Source: Desmodesmus armatus (lineage: Eukaryota; Chlorophyta; Chlorophyceae; Sphaeropleales; Scenedesmaceae). From it: a stretch of DNA of 64,000 bases. Under the pieces are notes generated by a model. The model ran no database searches. It was not told the origin of the DNA and saw nothing but the letters and a program-made list of their open reading frames with translations. This document shows positions 20,532-33,724 of the stretch, piece by piece. Position 1 is the stretch's first letter. Every line of letters begins with the position of its first letter. The position numbers and the translations under genes were made by a program. The stretch is taken from the NCBI GenBank assembly GCA_007449985.2, contig VIIQ02000029.1, positions 584,001 through 648,000 of the forward strand, in the 5' to 3' direction.

Positions 20532-21767
20532 CGCGGATCTGTTGCAGTAGCTGCTGTAGCACACACCGAAGCCGACCAGTAGTCCGGGACAAGAGATATG
20601 CTGGTGTGAGGGTGTAACTGACAAATTGAGTTGATGGATCAAGAAATTTTGCAGTGCCCCTTGCCTTCACAGTGCCCAGTTTGACTCTGGTCAAACAAAA
20701 CTTCCAGGCTGGCTTTGAGGTGCCCCAACATTGTGTGTCTCAGATATGTGTGTGCTGCTGTATATGTTGCCCACAAACCGCTCTCTTGTGCACACCTTGC
20801 ACCAACTTGACTATACAAGCAATGGACAAGAATTGTGACAATGTGCGTTGCCTTGACGAAGTGTCCAGCCTGGAGACAATGGTAACGTCCTTGATTTTGG
20901 ATCCAGACTATGGTTTTGACTCCTGTAAGGCCTCAGTGCAACACGGCAGTTGGCTTTGATCACTCTGCCACAAAGAGTCACATGTACATCCCTGCTGATT
21001 ATCCAGGTGCTGCCGAAGCTCTTGGAGTCGAACCCCAAAAAAAGGGTTCTGTACAACAGCACAAAAACTCAGACGGCTAAATTTGCCAGTCAGACAGTGG
21101 CGCTTGCAAGGTGGACAAAACTGCAGTCATGTCCAAGACACTCGCACAAGTGATGCCTACAGTCACTGCAGTCATGACGGTCATGTACCAGATGTACTTG
21201 CACACATATGGCAACACTACACAGGTCCCTGCTGTACATGCGTACCTCTCACGCACTCTGCAAACTGCAACCCATCTGACATTTGCTGTTCATAACAACA
21301 GACACAGAAGACATACAGCCAACTGGTTGCAGGCACCAAACCTGGTGCTAAGGAAAGCCACCCGTGATACAGATACAGACACGACCCTGCCTTTCAATGC
21401 AGCTACCTGAAATCCACACCATCCACCCTCAAAATGCAGCTGTAATGCCCTGACCTCCGATTGGCACCAAGACAACCCACTGCACTACAACAGGAGGGCT
21501 CCGTAGCACCAATAAGCACACACACCTATCCGTAATCCAGTAATTGGATGTTACACAGAACATCGCCCGTTTGGGGAGCCAACAAAAGGCTCATTGGGCA
21601 GAAGCAAATCTGAATCAAAACAAAGTGACTATCAACACACATGCACACAACATGGTGCACCCGACTGCTGCCCCTCACCCTCGACCTGACTGCAGCAGAA
21701 GCAGCAGAAAGAGGAGGAGGGGCAGCAACAGCAAAAGGTCAACACCAGCAGCAGCAGCAAGTGCTGC
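20532..21767. other. Intergenic region between CbbY and the giant low-complexity gene
   Basis: It holds the CbbY promoter side (near 20532) and the 3' flank of the giant gene. From about 21175 it is homologous to the 3' flank of MYND-B. No convincing gene is present; the open frames on both strands lack splice signals and motifs. Confidence 0.5.
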
Positions 21768-21990
21768 TCATGACATGAGCCTGAAGTAGCCCTCACGGCG
21801 CTCCACACCCCCAAAGGTTCCCTCAGCCAGCCCATTGTTCATGATCAGATTCACAGCCCTACTGATTGCCTCAACATCCGTGTGCCCCCCAGACGCCATC
21901 AACTGCAGGACGCTTGACACAATCTGCTGGTAGGGCAAGCCTGTAGGACCTGCATTCTGAAGCAAATCGATGACATAGTCTGCTGCTTGC
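21175..21990 (-). repeat. Segmental duplication, copy 1: terminal module plus 3' flank
   Basis: This block, covering the last coding part of the giant gene and about 600 bases downstream, matches 54023-54770 at the end of MYND-B in the same orientation. Shared landmarks include GACACGACCCTGCCTTTCAA, a CACCAATAAGCACAC stretch, ACATGGTGCACCCGACTGCT and the terminal coding module. Confidence 0.85.
21551..21555 (-). other. Candidate TGTAA polyadenylation signal of the giant gene
   Basis: A minus-strand TGTAA lies 213 bases past the stop of the giant gene. The distance fits a green-algal 3' UTR, but the motif is short. Confidence 0.3.
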
Positions 21991-22009
21991 GTCACCCAGG
22001 CTGGAGTCC

Positions 22010-22049
<40 letters not shown>

Positions 22050-22102
22050 GAGGCCTTGTTGCTGCTGAGGCTGCTGCTGCAACTGCTGCTGTTGCTGAGG
22101 CG

Positions 22103-22146
<44 letters not shown>

Positions 22147-22282
22147 AGCTGCTGAGGCGCCTGCTGCTGCAGCAGCTGCTGTTGCTGCTGCTGAGGTGCC
22201 TGCTGCTGCTGCTGCTGCTGAGGCGCCTGCTGCTGCTGCTGCAGCTGCTGAGGTGCCTGCTGCTGCTGCAGCTGCTGAGGCG

Positions 22283-22322
<40 letters not shown>

Positions 22323-22630
22323 AAGCTGCAGAGTGTGACTGAAGTCCGTAGTGGCACCAGCCATTTTGCGCCATGCTGGAATTTGTGACAGGCGTGCTGG
22401 CCCACCTGGCTGCTGCTGCTGCTGTGGTTGCTGCTGCACCACACCTGGCCTGGTTTTCCAGGGCGGCCGCCGCTGCTGCTGCTGCTGTGGCGGCAGGGGT
22501 CCTTGTTGCTGCTGCTGCCCTACAACAGGCCCTTGCTGCGGCTGCGGCTGAAAGTGCACAGCGCCCTGGGACACAGCTGCGGCAGGCACAATCGGGGCCA
22601 TCTGTTGCTGCTGCTGCTGGGGTGGGAAGC

Positions 22631-22674
<44 letters not shown>

Positions 22675-25422
22675 GGCATGAGGCCCTGCTGCACAGGTGC
22701 CCCAGGTTGCAAGGCAGCCGGTGCTCCCAGGGGGGCGCCTGCTGCTTGAGACTGCTGCTGCAGCAGGTGGTGCTGGGCAGGAGCTGCTGCTGCTCCAGCA
22801 GCCTGGCCCAGAGGCCCTGCTGCTGCTGCTGCTGTCGATGCTGCTGCCGCTGGTGCTGGTGCTGACCTGATGGACGGGAGCTTGGTTTTTGACTTCTTCA
22901 CGCCATAGCCTGCCAGTGCTCCGGACTTTTTGGGTGGCTGCATTGCGCCCTGTAGGCTGCGGACACCACCACCAGCAGCAGCGCTGTGCAAACCAGCAGC
23001 ACCCTGCTGCTGTACCATGCCAAGATGCACCTGCTGCCCCAGTGTCGGCAGCCCCTTCTGCTGCTGCTGCTGCTGCTGCTGCCCCAGTGACTGCGATCCC
23101 TGCAGCGCGTGCTGCTGCTGTGCCATGGCAGGCATGGCCACGCCCCCTGCTGCACTTGCTGGCATCATATGGGCACCTGCAGGAAGCTGCTGCTGCTGCT
23201 GCTGCTGGGGCGGGGGCTGCATGGTCATATGACCACCAGCTGGCATTGGTGGAACACCCTGTACGCCTGGCTGCTGCTGCTGTGGGTGCTGCTGCTGCTG
23301 CTGCAGCGGCTGTGACTGTGACTGGGGCGGGACAGTTTGGTACCATGGCGCACCACCAGAGGCCACAAACTGCTGCTGCAGCTGTTGTGGCATTGGTCCT
23401 GCTTGCCCCGCTGCAGCAGCACCAGCATGTGGCTGTGGCATGCCTTGCGACACACCTGTGCTGAAGGCTGGGGGCAAAGGTACAGATGCAGCAGCCGCAC
23501 CCTGACCTCCTGCACCGGCAGCTGCTGCTGCTGCTGCTGCTGCTGGAGGAGGTCCCCCATTCCCAACAGCAGCAGCAGCAGCAGCAGCAGCAGGAAGTGC
23601 AGGGCCCCTGCCACTTTGCTGTACCTGCTGCTGCTGTACCTGCTGCTGCTGCTGCTGTTGCTGCTGCTGAGCACTGGCAGCAGTGCCGCTGCTGCCGATG
23701 TCGGACATATGGCTACCTGTCGTGGCAGGAACCCCTGGATGTCCACCTGCTGCTGCAGCTGACTGACCCCCTGCTGCTACTGATACTGTCTTTGCAGCCG
23801 TCGTTCCTGCTGCTGCAGCTGGCCGGCTGGAGACCCCCTCCCCACTCCCGGCCGTACCCACAGAGCCAGTGGGGCAGGGGCTGGTGGCGCGGGCGGCACC
23901 TCCTGACCCAGCAACTCCCGACGGCTGCTGTGGCCCCAAACCCAGCTTGTGCCTAGGGTCCCTGCCAGGGTCCCTGTCCCTCTGTCCACGCAGACGGGGG
24001 TCTGTGGGCCCCCTGTGCTGCTGCTGCTGCTGCTGGGGAGTGCCGCCCTGGTGACCTACAGCACCGGTAGGTGCACTGGCAGCAGGGCCTGCAGGGGTAC
24101 TGGCAGCACCAACCGCAGCAGTAGGGGTTGCAGCGCCTGCAGCTGCAGGAGCGCTTGCAGCAGGAGCAGCGGGTTGCTGCTCCAACCTATCCCACCCTGC
24201 TGGCGTAGGCTGCTGCATGCTGCTGCTGCCGCCGCCTGCAGAGGCAGCAGGGCTGGGGGTGGGGTTGTGGCTGGTCCGGGGGTAGCTGAGCTTGCCTTGC
24301 GACCTGGCCCCGCTGCTTCTGCTGCTGCAGACCCTGCTGGTGTCTTATTGCCTGCTCGCTGCTGCTGCTGCTGCTGCTTGCGTGCCTCCTTGGTGGGGGG
24401 GAGGGCGTTCGACCCATACTCCTGACTCATGAGCTTGTGAAAGATGTTGGTCTTCAGCTGCTCGTGAGCAGCGCCACCACCCCGCGCTGCAGCTGCTGCA
24501 CCACCACCTACTGCCCCTGGTGCTGCCGCTCTTGGTCCACCACCTGCTGTCACTGGTGCTGCTGCTCTTGGTACACCACCTGCACCACCACCACCACCGC
24601 CGCCAGGCTTCATCACAGACCGTCCTGGTGGCTGGGGCCCGTTAAGGTTGCGCTGCTGCTGTGCAGAAGCACCGCCTCGTGCCGCCCCACCTGCACCTGC
24701 TGCTGCAGCTGCTGGAGGAGTGCTTGCACGTCCGCTACCACCAGCTGCGGCAGCAGCAGCAGGGCCGGCACCAGATAGCGAGGTGGATAATCCTGGCGGC
24801 TGGGAAGGCCTGCCTGGCCAGGCGCTCTGCTGCTGCTCATGCGGCTGCTGTGACTGCAGAGGCTGCGGCTGCTTCTGCTGCTGTGACTGCGGCGGCCGCT
24901 GTTGCTGCTTCTGCTGCTGTTGCGGCTGCTGTGACCGCGGCGGCTGCTTCTGCTGCTGCGGCGGTGGCTGCGGCTGTTGCTGCGTCTGCTGCTGCCGTTG
25001 TTGCTGTGACTGCTGCCGCTGCTCGGGCTGCTGCTGTGGCTGTCCTTGCGCAAGCGGCTTGCCCTTCTGCCGCTGCAAGCCACCTCCAGCAGCCCCTTCG
25101 GCGGGGGGCTTCTGCTGCTTCTGCTGCTGCTCAGGGAGAGGCCCACTGCGGGACCGCTGCAAGCCTCCTCCAGCCACCCCCAGCAGCCCCTCCGGCAGCA
25201 GGCTTCTGCTGCTGTTTCTGCTGCAGCTCAGGGAGAGGCCCACTGCGGGACCGCTGCAGCACACCAGCTGGTGCAGCATTGTCAGCTGCCGCTGGCTGCT
25301 GTTGCTGCTGCTGCTGTGGTGCAGGTAGCCTTTGCTTCAGCTGCTGCACAGGGAGAGGCCCACTGCGGGACCGCTGCAGCGCAGCAGCTGGTGCAGCATT
25401 GTCAGCTGCAGGTGATGCCGCT

Positions 25423-25458
<36 letters not shown>

Positions 25459-27607
25459 GGTGCAGATAGCCTTTGCTGATGTTGCGGGTCGCCAGCAGCA
25501 GCACCACCAGCCTGAGAAAGCTTCTGCTTCTTTGCCTGCTGCTGCAGGCTGTCAACACCACCGGGCTTCCGCTTCTGCTGCTGCTGTGCTGCAGGCTTGC
25601 TGTTTTGGCGCTGCAAGCTGCCACCAGCAGCAGCAGGTGCCGCTGGCAGAGGCCCACTGCCGGCCTTCTGCAGACCACTGACAGCAGCAGCAGCGGCAGC
25701 AGCAGCTGCTGCACCTGCTGGTGCGTCAGCAGCAGCGGATGGCGGCTGCTGGGCAGCTGGGGCCTCTGTTCTGGCTGCATGGGCTGCACGAGCAGCTGCA
25801 GCAGGGTTCTTAGCAGAGCCTGCATCCTTGTCGCTGGCCACACTGCCACCACGGCTGGTGTCACCAGCAGCAGCACCACCAGCAGCAGCACTGCCACCAG
25901 CAGCAGCAGCAGCAGCGCCAACAGCATCTGTAGGAGGAGACAGCATAGCCTTGACAGCACTGCTGCCAGCGCCTGCAGCCTGCATTGCGGCGCCCCCTGC
26001 TGCTTGCACCCGCTCCTGACGGTTGCCACCAGCAGCTGCAGCAGCAGCAGCAGCAGCCGCTGAGCCACCTGCCTGTCCCTGCTGCTGCTTTGGAGCGCAG
26101 GGCTTTCTCCAGTTGTTTAACTTGCGCCACTTTGCGGCAGGGGGCCCAACCTTTTTGTCAATTGGCCTGTGGTCATCACTTTCGTCTGACACACTGCTGC
26201 TGTCAGAGTTAGCCGTTGGCACAGCGTCCTTCTTTGGCTTCTTCCTTCCAGCAGCCGCTGCTGCTGCACCTGCTGCTGGTGCCCCCGCCGCCGCCGCCGC
26301 CGCCGCCGCCGCTGCTGCTGTTCCTATCACCTCGCTCAGCACTGCTGTGTCACCCAAGCTGGGAGATGACCGGGCCCTCTTGAGCCCGCCCTGAGGCCTG
26401 CCGGCCGCCGCTGCTGCTGCTGCATCAGCAGGCGCCTTAGGAGGCTTTCCAGAGGGGCTGGGGCCCTTCCGCTTCCTCTGCTGCTGCTTGCGTGTATCAG
26501 CATCGCCACCACCAGCAGCAGCAGCAGCACCGTGGGCGGCTCCTGCTGCTGGCGGTGCTGGTGATGGAGACCTGGACGACAGGGACCCCTGGGGCCTTGT
26601 GGAACCCCCGCCATCTCCTGCCCCTGCTGCTGCTGCTGTTCGCGCCTTGGCAGCCGTGCCTCCTGCCTCGCTGCTGCCAGGAGAGGTGCCAGCCGCCGCA
26701 GCTGCCGCCGCCGCTGCTGCAAGGACCCCCTTTGCAGCCGCCGCTGAACTGCTGCCAGGGGGCGTAGCCGTCGCTGCCGCTGCTGATCGGGCCTTAGCAG
26801 CCGTCGCTGCACTGCTGCCAGGTGAGTCGCCAGCCGCCGCCGCCGCTGCTGCTGCTGCTTTCTTGGCCTTGCGGGGCTGGATGAGGTCCTGATTTCCCGT
26901 GCGCTCTGCCCAATCGTGAACGGTCATATCAGCAGCACCCCCCTTGCCCCTGACCTTGAGGGTAGTGACCCACTTCTTGGTTGCTGCACGCCCGGCCCTC
27001 CTCTCAAACTCAGACGGCTTGATCACTTCTCCATCTGGCAATGTGACCCTGAGGGTAGCTAGGGACAGCTCGCCTGTCAGGTCATTGCAGTAGATGTGCA
27101 GGGGTACTTCCAGCGGCCACGAGCCGCGGAGCTGCTGCAGCTGCTGCTGATGCTGCGCGTGCTGCGCCTTTTGCTCCCGCCGTGACTGTTTGGGCTTCTT
27201 AGCAGGTGGCGAGAGCACTTTGTCACCGTCGCCGCCGCCGCTGCCGCCGCTTTTGATGCCGCTGTGAGACTGCTGCCGCTGCAGCTGTCCATGCTGTCGC
27301 TGCTCTCGGGCTTTGCGCTCTCCCTTTACGTGCTGCTGCCGCTGCTGCTGAGTACCGCCGGCTGCTGCAGCAGCAGCAGCAGTGTCAGCAGCATGCTTGC
27401 GCTTCCGGCCTGGCTGCCGGTCATCCTTGGCAGCAGCGGCAGCAGTAGCGGCCCCTGCCGCGTCACTGGACGCCTCTTCATCGCCGGCACTGCTGCTGCT
27501 GCTGCTGGCATTGCCATCAGCGTTATCGGCCGTCCCTGCTGCGCTGCGCTTGGGTGTATGCTTCTCCTTTGCCTCACTCGCAGCAGGAGCGGCAGCAGCG
27601 GCGGCAG

Positions 27608-27651
<44 letters not shown>

Positions 27652-30189
27652 GCAGCTGCACCTGGCCCGGTGCCTTCGCCGTGGCTGAGCGTGTCGCTGT
27701 CATCGCCCGGCTCCTCCCCGTCTGCGTCAGAGTCTGAGCGAGGGTCTGGCAGAAACTCGTCGGCGAGGCGATCCAGATCATGGCCACCAGCATCATGCTG
27801 CTGCTGCTGCTGGGGTGCAGCCGCTGCTGCGGGGGTCCCAGCCGCCGCCGCAGCAGCAGCAGCAGCAGCGGTGGCGGCGGCTGCGTCATCAGGGGTGGAC
27901 AGGCTGTCTATATCTGAGCTGTCATCCTCATTCTCACCAGCAGCAGCAGAAGCAGTAGCAGCGCTGGGTGCTGCACCACCGCTTCCCTGCTCACCCCCCT
28001 CCCCAGCGGCCTCCCCAGCTGGACGGGCGGGGGCCCTGGCACGGGCATCAGGCAGCCCCAGTTCCACATCCTCATGTGTGGTGAACCCCTGGTCCAGCCA
28101 CACCTGTATGGAGGCCTGCCTGCTCTCCTCTGTACCATCCCAGGGCAGCAGCTTCCGCTGCAACAGCGCACGGCCCCTCCTGCAGTCAGAAATAAGTTGC
28201 AGTGACAGTACTTTGACTCGGCAGAAAGAGCTCAGGAACCCACAAGGCAGCCGGAGAGAGGCTCACGAGGGAGGAGAACCCAGTCATGCAGTAAGCGCCC
28301 GCATGCTGCTGCGCAGCAGCAGAGCCGTCAGTCGCCAGAAGCAACAGCAGCAGCAGCAGGGCGACCAGCCAAGCCAAAGGCAACAGTCGTGTGATCCTGA
28401 CAGCTTTCACGTACCATGGGTATGCCTCAAGCATTGAGGTGGCTGCGATCAACATACATATGTACGTCACTCTTCGGCCTTTTGCTTCCAATAACTACAA
28501 GTGTCTTTACAGCATGGTGTACTATCAACAGATGCAGCATTACCAGTCTGCCCTCACCTGTAGTGCTCGCTCTGGCCTCTGTCCTTTTTGAAGAACCCCA
28601 GCACCAGCCTCTCCCCCTCCCCCTGCTCCTCACTCTCATTCCCATTCTCACTCTCCACCCTCTCACTCTCCTCGTCAACACCGCTGTCACCCGTCACAGA
28701 GCCACCCCCCGCTGCTGCTGCTGCAGCCGCTGCGCCGCTCTGCGTACGCGGCCGAGCTGCACGCTCCTTTCCGTTCCCTGCCAACCCTGACTGGGAGTGC
28801 GTGGGGGCCGGCCCGCGCGCGGCTGGTTCCGCCGCCGGACCCGGAGCTGGTCGGTCTCTTCATCCCACTCCAAGTTGGGTCCCAGCCCATAGCTGCCGCC
28901 GATGGCGCCTCCTGCTGCTGCTGCTGCCGCCGCTGCCCCTGAATCCGCCGACGGGCCTAACTCGTCATCTGAGTCATGGTCTGACTCATCCGCTGAGTCA
29001 TGATCTGACTCATCAGCTGACTCATCAGCTGACTCAGGCTCAGAGTCCGAGGCGTCAGACAAGCCGTCGCTGCTGGTGCCAGCTGCTGCTGCTGCTGCTG
29101 CTGCTGCACGGCGGCGGTTGCTGCCGTTGCTGGGGCCTGGTGTCTTGGCTTGGGCTGGGGGCCGGGCGCGCCGGGCCTTGTTGCACCGGCGCAGATTGCC
29201 TTGCGAATCCAAGACAATACCTTCAGGCAGATCCAAGGAGCCGCCACCAATGCTGCCGTCAGCGGCAGCAGCAGCAGCAGCAGCAGCCGCCGCTGCCACT
29301 GGTGCTGTGGCAGCGCTGGCGGCTGGATCACCGTCTGCTGCTGCTGCTGGCGGTGGTGCTGGTGCTGTGCCGCTGCTTTTGCCTGCTGCAGCTGAGGTGG
29401 CAGGGTTTGCTGAGGGCACATTCCCAGCGGGCTCTACAGGGCGCTCAGAAGACTCTGCTGCCACACCAGCAGCAGCAGCAGTACCAGCAGCCTTGGCGCC
29501 ATGCTGTTCCTCCAACGAATCGCTGCTGCTTGATGCCGGGGTGGACGCTGGCAACGCAGCTGTACCACCTGCTGCAGCCTGCTGCTGCTGCTGTTGAGGC
29601 AGGTTGGCATCATCACCAGTGGGTGCAGCCGCCGCAGCAACTTGCTTGGCGGCTTGAGGAGGCTCCTTCTGCTGCTGCTGCTGCTGCTGCTTTTGCTTGC
29701 TGGGCAGCTTTGAAGCTCCACCTCCATCAGCCGCTGCCGCTGCTACTGCCTCCAGCCCCAGCGCCCCACCTGCTTTGGCCCCAGTTGTTGCTGCTGCCGT
29801 CGCTTCTGCTGCTGCTGCTGCATGTGGCAGCACAGGCGACCTGCGAGGCACGCTTGGCGACAACAACATTGGCTTCGGACCGCCATCACTGTCACTGCTG
29901 TCACCCTCGTAGCAGCACTGGTCCAAGAAGTTGTCGAGCTGGCCGCTGTCGATTTTCTCCATACCCAGCCCCTCTGAACCAGCCCGCCCCTGTAAGGCTG
30001 CATCAGCGTCTGACCCAGCCGCGGCCACTGCTACCGCCGCCGCCGCCGTTGCTGCTGCAGTGCTGTCCAGCAAAGCGGCAAGCCAAGGCAGCTGCTGCTG
30101 CTGCTGCTGCTGCTGCTGTGGCTGGGCGGCACTGGCTACTGCAGGCACGGCACTCTTGCTGCTGGCATCAGGACCAGCCTCAGGAGCAG

Positions 30190-30226
<37 letters not shown>

Positions 30227-30578
30227 GAGATTCCCTGCATCTGCAGCACCATCAGCTGTCGCCCCTACTGCTGTGGCTGCTGCAGCTGCAACAGCACCCT
30301 CGCTGCTGATATGAGGACCAGGCTCAGCAGCACCCACTGCTGCTGCCAAGCCCAGCACAGCTGGAGCTGCACCACCCTTGCTGCTGGTTGCTGCATCGAC
30401 CAATGCGACACCACCGCCCTCGCTGCCCTTCACAGGTGGTGCAGCATTGGGGTTGCCCGCTGCTGCAGCTGCCTCAACACTAGCAGCACCCGCTGCCTGG
30501 GCTGGCGGGGTACCACCCCCCTTGCCTGCAGCACCACCCTTGCCACTCTTCCCAACTGGCGTGTCAATGACGGTGCCA

Positions 30579-30610
<32 letters not shown>

Positions 30611-30952
30611 AACCTTGCTGCCTGCAGCACCCACTGCCTGTGCTGGTGAAGCCCCACCACCCTTGCTGCCCTGAGGAGTAGCACCACGGCGGCCGCCCTT
30701 GCTGGCTGGCGAGGCGGCAGCAGCACCAGCCGGCGCTGCAACCTTGCTGGCAGCAGCATCGCCAGAAGCCCCAGCAGGACGGGCAGCAGACGGCGCCTTG
30801 CCGGACACAGGGCGTCCAGCAGCACCCTCTGCTGCTCCCTTGTCAGTGACCGCTGCAGCAGCAGCTGGAGGAGCAGGAGGATCAGCTGCTGCTGCTGCGC
30901 CACGCTTGCCGCGCTTGCCACTTTCGCCAGCTGACGAAGCCTTGGGAGTTCC

Positions 30953-30988
<36 letters not shown>

Positions 30989-33724
30989 ACCGCCCGCAGG
31001 AGCCAGAGCAAAGGGGCCAGCACCCCTCTTGCCAGCTGCAGGTGACCTGCTTTTGCGTGCTGCGCCAGCGCCAGCCTCTGCAGGCGGGCCCATGCTGCCT
31101 GATGTACCCGCTGCTGCTGCTCTCAACCTGGACACAAGTGCAGCAACCCCCAACACAACAGCTGGCTTCTGCGGCAAGTGATTGCACCAGCCATCTCCAT
31201 AAGCAGCAGCAGCAGCGCTGCCGCCGACAGAGCGGCCAGCATCTGAGCCTCCCACAAGAGGTCTGCTGCCTGGTGCAAGGATACCACCCTCCCCGTCATC
31301 AGCTGACTGACCTTGCAGCCGCTTGCTGCCGCTGTCACCCGCAAGCTCAGCAGCAGGAGGTGTAGCAGCAGCAGCAAAGGTGGCGGCAGTGGCAGCAGCA
31401 GGAGGCAGACCGTCCATGCTGCTGGTCCCCTTGCCCCGCCGCTGCAAGCCACCCACACCCTTGCGCCCTGTAGGCACCCTTGCTGTAGCTGCCCATGCCC
31501 CTGGTGCCTCTCGGGCTGCTGCTGCAGCAGCAGCAGGAGCTGTACTGTCAGGCGTGGGCCCTGCAGCCGCTTCCCCTGCTGCTGCCCCTGTGTCAGCCGC
31601 TGCTGCTGCTGCTGCTGTCATTGATGCTGTGCCTTCCTCCCCTGCAGCCTTGCAGGCCTGTTCGCGCTGTCCCTGCACCCCACTCCCTGCACCACGTGGC
31701 TTCCCACCCCCACACTGCTCACCAGCTGCTGCTGGTGCTGGCGCTGGCACTGGCTGCAGCCCTTGTGCTGGCACTGGCACTGGCACTGACATTGGCGCTG
31801 CTGGTGCTGGAGCTAGCACTGGTACCGGCTCCCGCCCTGGTGCCTCTGCTGGTGCTGGCTCTGGCACTGGCACTGGCTCCCGCCGTGGTGCTGACATTGG
31901 CGCCGGCTCAGGCCCTTGCGCTGGCACTGGCGCTGGCTCCAGCCCTGGTGCTGCTGCTGCTGCTGCTGGCTCTGGCACTGGCTCCGGCCCTGGTGCTGGG
32001 GCCGAGGTTGGCAGGCTGGAGGAACTAGGGGAGCTTGCAGCTGGTGGTGCGCTGCTGTCACGGGCCCCGCCCTTGCTGGGACTCTTCTGAAGGGCCTGCT
32101 TTTGTTTGGCAGCGAGGAGTTCCTTTTTGCTCAACTTCAATTGCCATGTGGACGTACCTGGGGCCGGTGACACGTGCTGCTGCTGTTGCTGCTGACCTGT
32201 GTGGGTGCTGCTGACGGCGTTGTTGCCAGCATCAGCGGGCGCACCACCAACAGCTGCTGCTTTGGCTGCATCGCTGTCATGACTGCCACCGGCAGCCAAA
32301 ACCGCTGCCTGCTCAGCAGCAGCAGCAGCACGTGCTGCTGCAATAGCTGCTGCGACAGGGTTGGGCGGGGAACCTGGGGCCTTTGAGGATTGCTGCTGCT
32401 GCTGTGGACGAGTGCGGATGGGACTGAGACCACCACCACCAGCAGCAACAGCAGCAGCTTCACCACCGCTGGCATTCGCAGCTGCAGCGACAGCAGCAGC
32501 GGCACCTGCAGCAGAAGCCGCTGCAGTTGAGGCGGTGCCCTTGGCAGGTGAGTTGCCACTCGCTGCTGCCAGGCCTGCACTGCTGTGGCTGCGCGGAGTT
32601 GCAGCACCACCACCTGCTGGTGCAACTGCCCCTCCCCCTGCTTCCCCTGCTGCTGCTGCTGCTGCTGCTGCTACTGGCCCAGGCTGCTGGGGTCCCTCAG
32701 GGGGTTCATCTGAGTTGGCTTTGGGCAGCCTGTCACGCCGGTGTGTGGGAGTGGAAGGGGCATCCTCAACATGTGCATCCCGTTGCTGCTGTTGCTGCTG
32801 CAGCTGCTGCTGCAGCTGTTGCTGGTTTCGCCTGTCTTGCTGTAACAGCTGCTGCTGCACCAAGGGGCGCAAATCCCTGATGATCAGGCGGATGCCATCA
32901 ACACCCACTTCCTCCACTTCCGCCTGTACTTGACCCGCTGGCATGGGCGGCTGCTGCTGCTGCTGCTCCTGCTGCTCCTGCTGCTGCTCCTGCTGCTGTT
33001 GCTGCTGCCGCGGTTGCTGTTCACTCCCCACACCAGCGGGCAGCTGTTGGTGCAGCGGCCCCTCAAGCTGCTCTGCTTTGGGTGCCTGCTGCTGTTGCTG
33101 CTGCCGCCCCTGTTGCTGGGCAGCAGCGGCAGGGTTGCCGGCTGGTGCTGTGCGCTCCTGCTCTTGCTCCTGCTGCTGCTGCGGGTCCTGCAACTGCTCC
33201 CCTGGCTGTGCTGCCCGCTCGTCCTGCTGCTGCTGCAGGTCCTGTAGCTGCTCCCGGGGCTGTGCGGCCCGCTCACGCTGCTGCTGCTGCGGATTCTGCA
33301 GCGGCTCCCCAGGCTGTGCTGCCCGTTCGTCCTGCTGCTGCTGCCGTGGCTGTGCAGCTCGCTCTTCCTGCTGCTGCTGCCGCCGGTCCTGCACCCGCTC
33401 CCGTGGCTGTGCAGCCTGCTCGTCCTGCTGCGGCCGGTCCTGCAGCTGGTCGCATGACTGTGCTGCCGGCTCGTCGTGCTGCTGCTGCCGCCGGTCCTGC
33501 ACCTCCTCCCGTGGCTGTGCTGGCCGCCGTTGATGCGGCGACAGGTTTTGCTGCTGCTGTCGCTGATGGGCCTGCTGGTCAACCCCAGCAGGACCGTGGC
33601 TGGTCGCTGCATGATTCTGTGCTGGGGTGTCAGAGTCGTCATCCGACGAGGCGAGGTCAATGACCTCGTAGGGCTCTTCATCAGATGAGATGATGATGAC
33701 AACATCGTCGTCATCCCCCGCCAT
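21768..33724 (-). CDS. Giant Ala/Gln-rich protein with SUMO-interaction-like motifs, SAND-like segment and C-terminal helical module
   Basis: I model one gene of about 3,800 residues. The ATG at 33724 opens with VVIIISSDEE and EVIDLASSDDDSD, two SUMO-interaction-like motifs. Then come tandem Q-rich repeats (ERAAQPGEQLQD type, ~33130-33540), a Pro-Glu-Pro-rich stretch (~31700-32020), polyAla/polyGln, and an acidic DESDHDSADESD cluster. Exon 1 ends at a clear donor (28558, KKDRGQSEHYR) and joins in phase to an acceptor at 28179. Near 27125-26900 the segment IKPSEFERRAGRAATKKW resembles SAND DNA-binding domains. Repeats of LQRSRSGPLPE follow. The last ~75 residues (AADYVIDLLQNAGPTGLPYQ, then HTDVEAISRAVN) form a helical, possibly winged-helix module shared with MYND-B. 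Frames change near 28800, 25180 and 24220 without obvious introns; these may be assembly indels, or the region may be two or three genes. A nuclear chromatin or transcription role is inferred only. Confidence 0.55.

Noticed and set aside
21987..25681. Long plus-strand open frames rich in Leu, Ala or Cys opposite the giant gene
   Set aside because: They are translations of the reverse of CAG tracts. Complexity, start context and splice signals are lacking, while the minus strand has in-phase junctions and a conserved C-terminal module.
27382..28437. A 351-codon plus-strand Ala/Ser-rich frame
   Set aside because: It lies antisense to the acidic, Ala-rich part of the giant gene and runs through its intron. 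Nothing in it resembles a protein family.
22010..33600. Disease-like CAG expansion locus
   Set aside because: CAG/CTG tracts are everywhere in this window, in coding and non-coding DNA, so no single tract stands out as an expansion.
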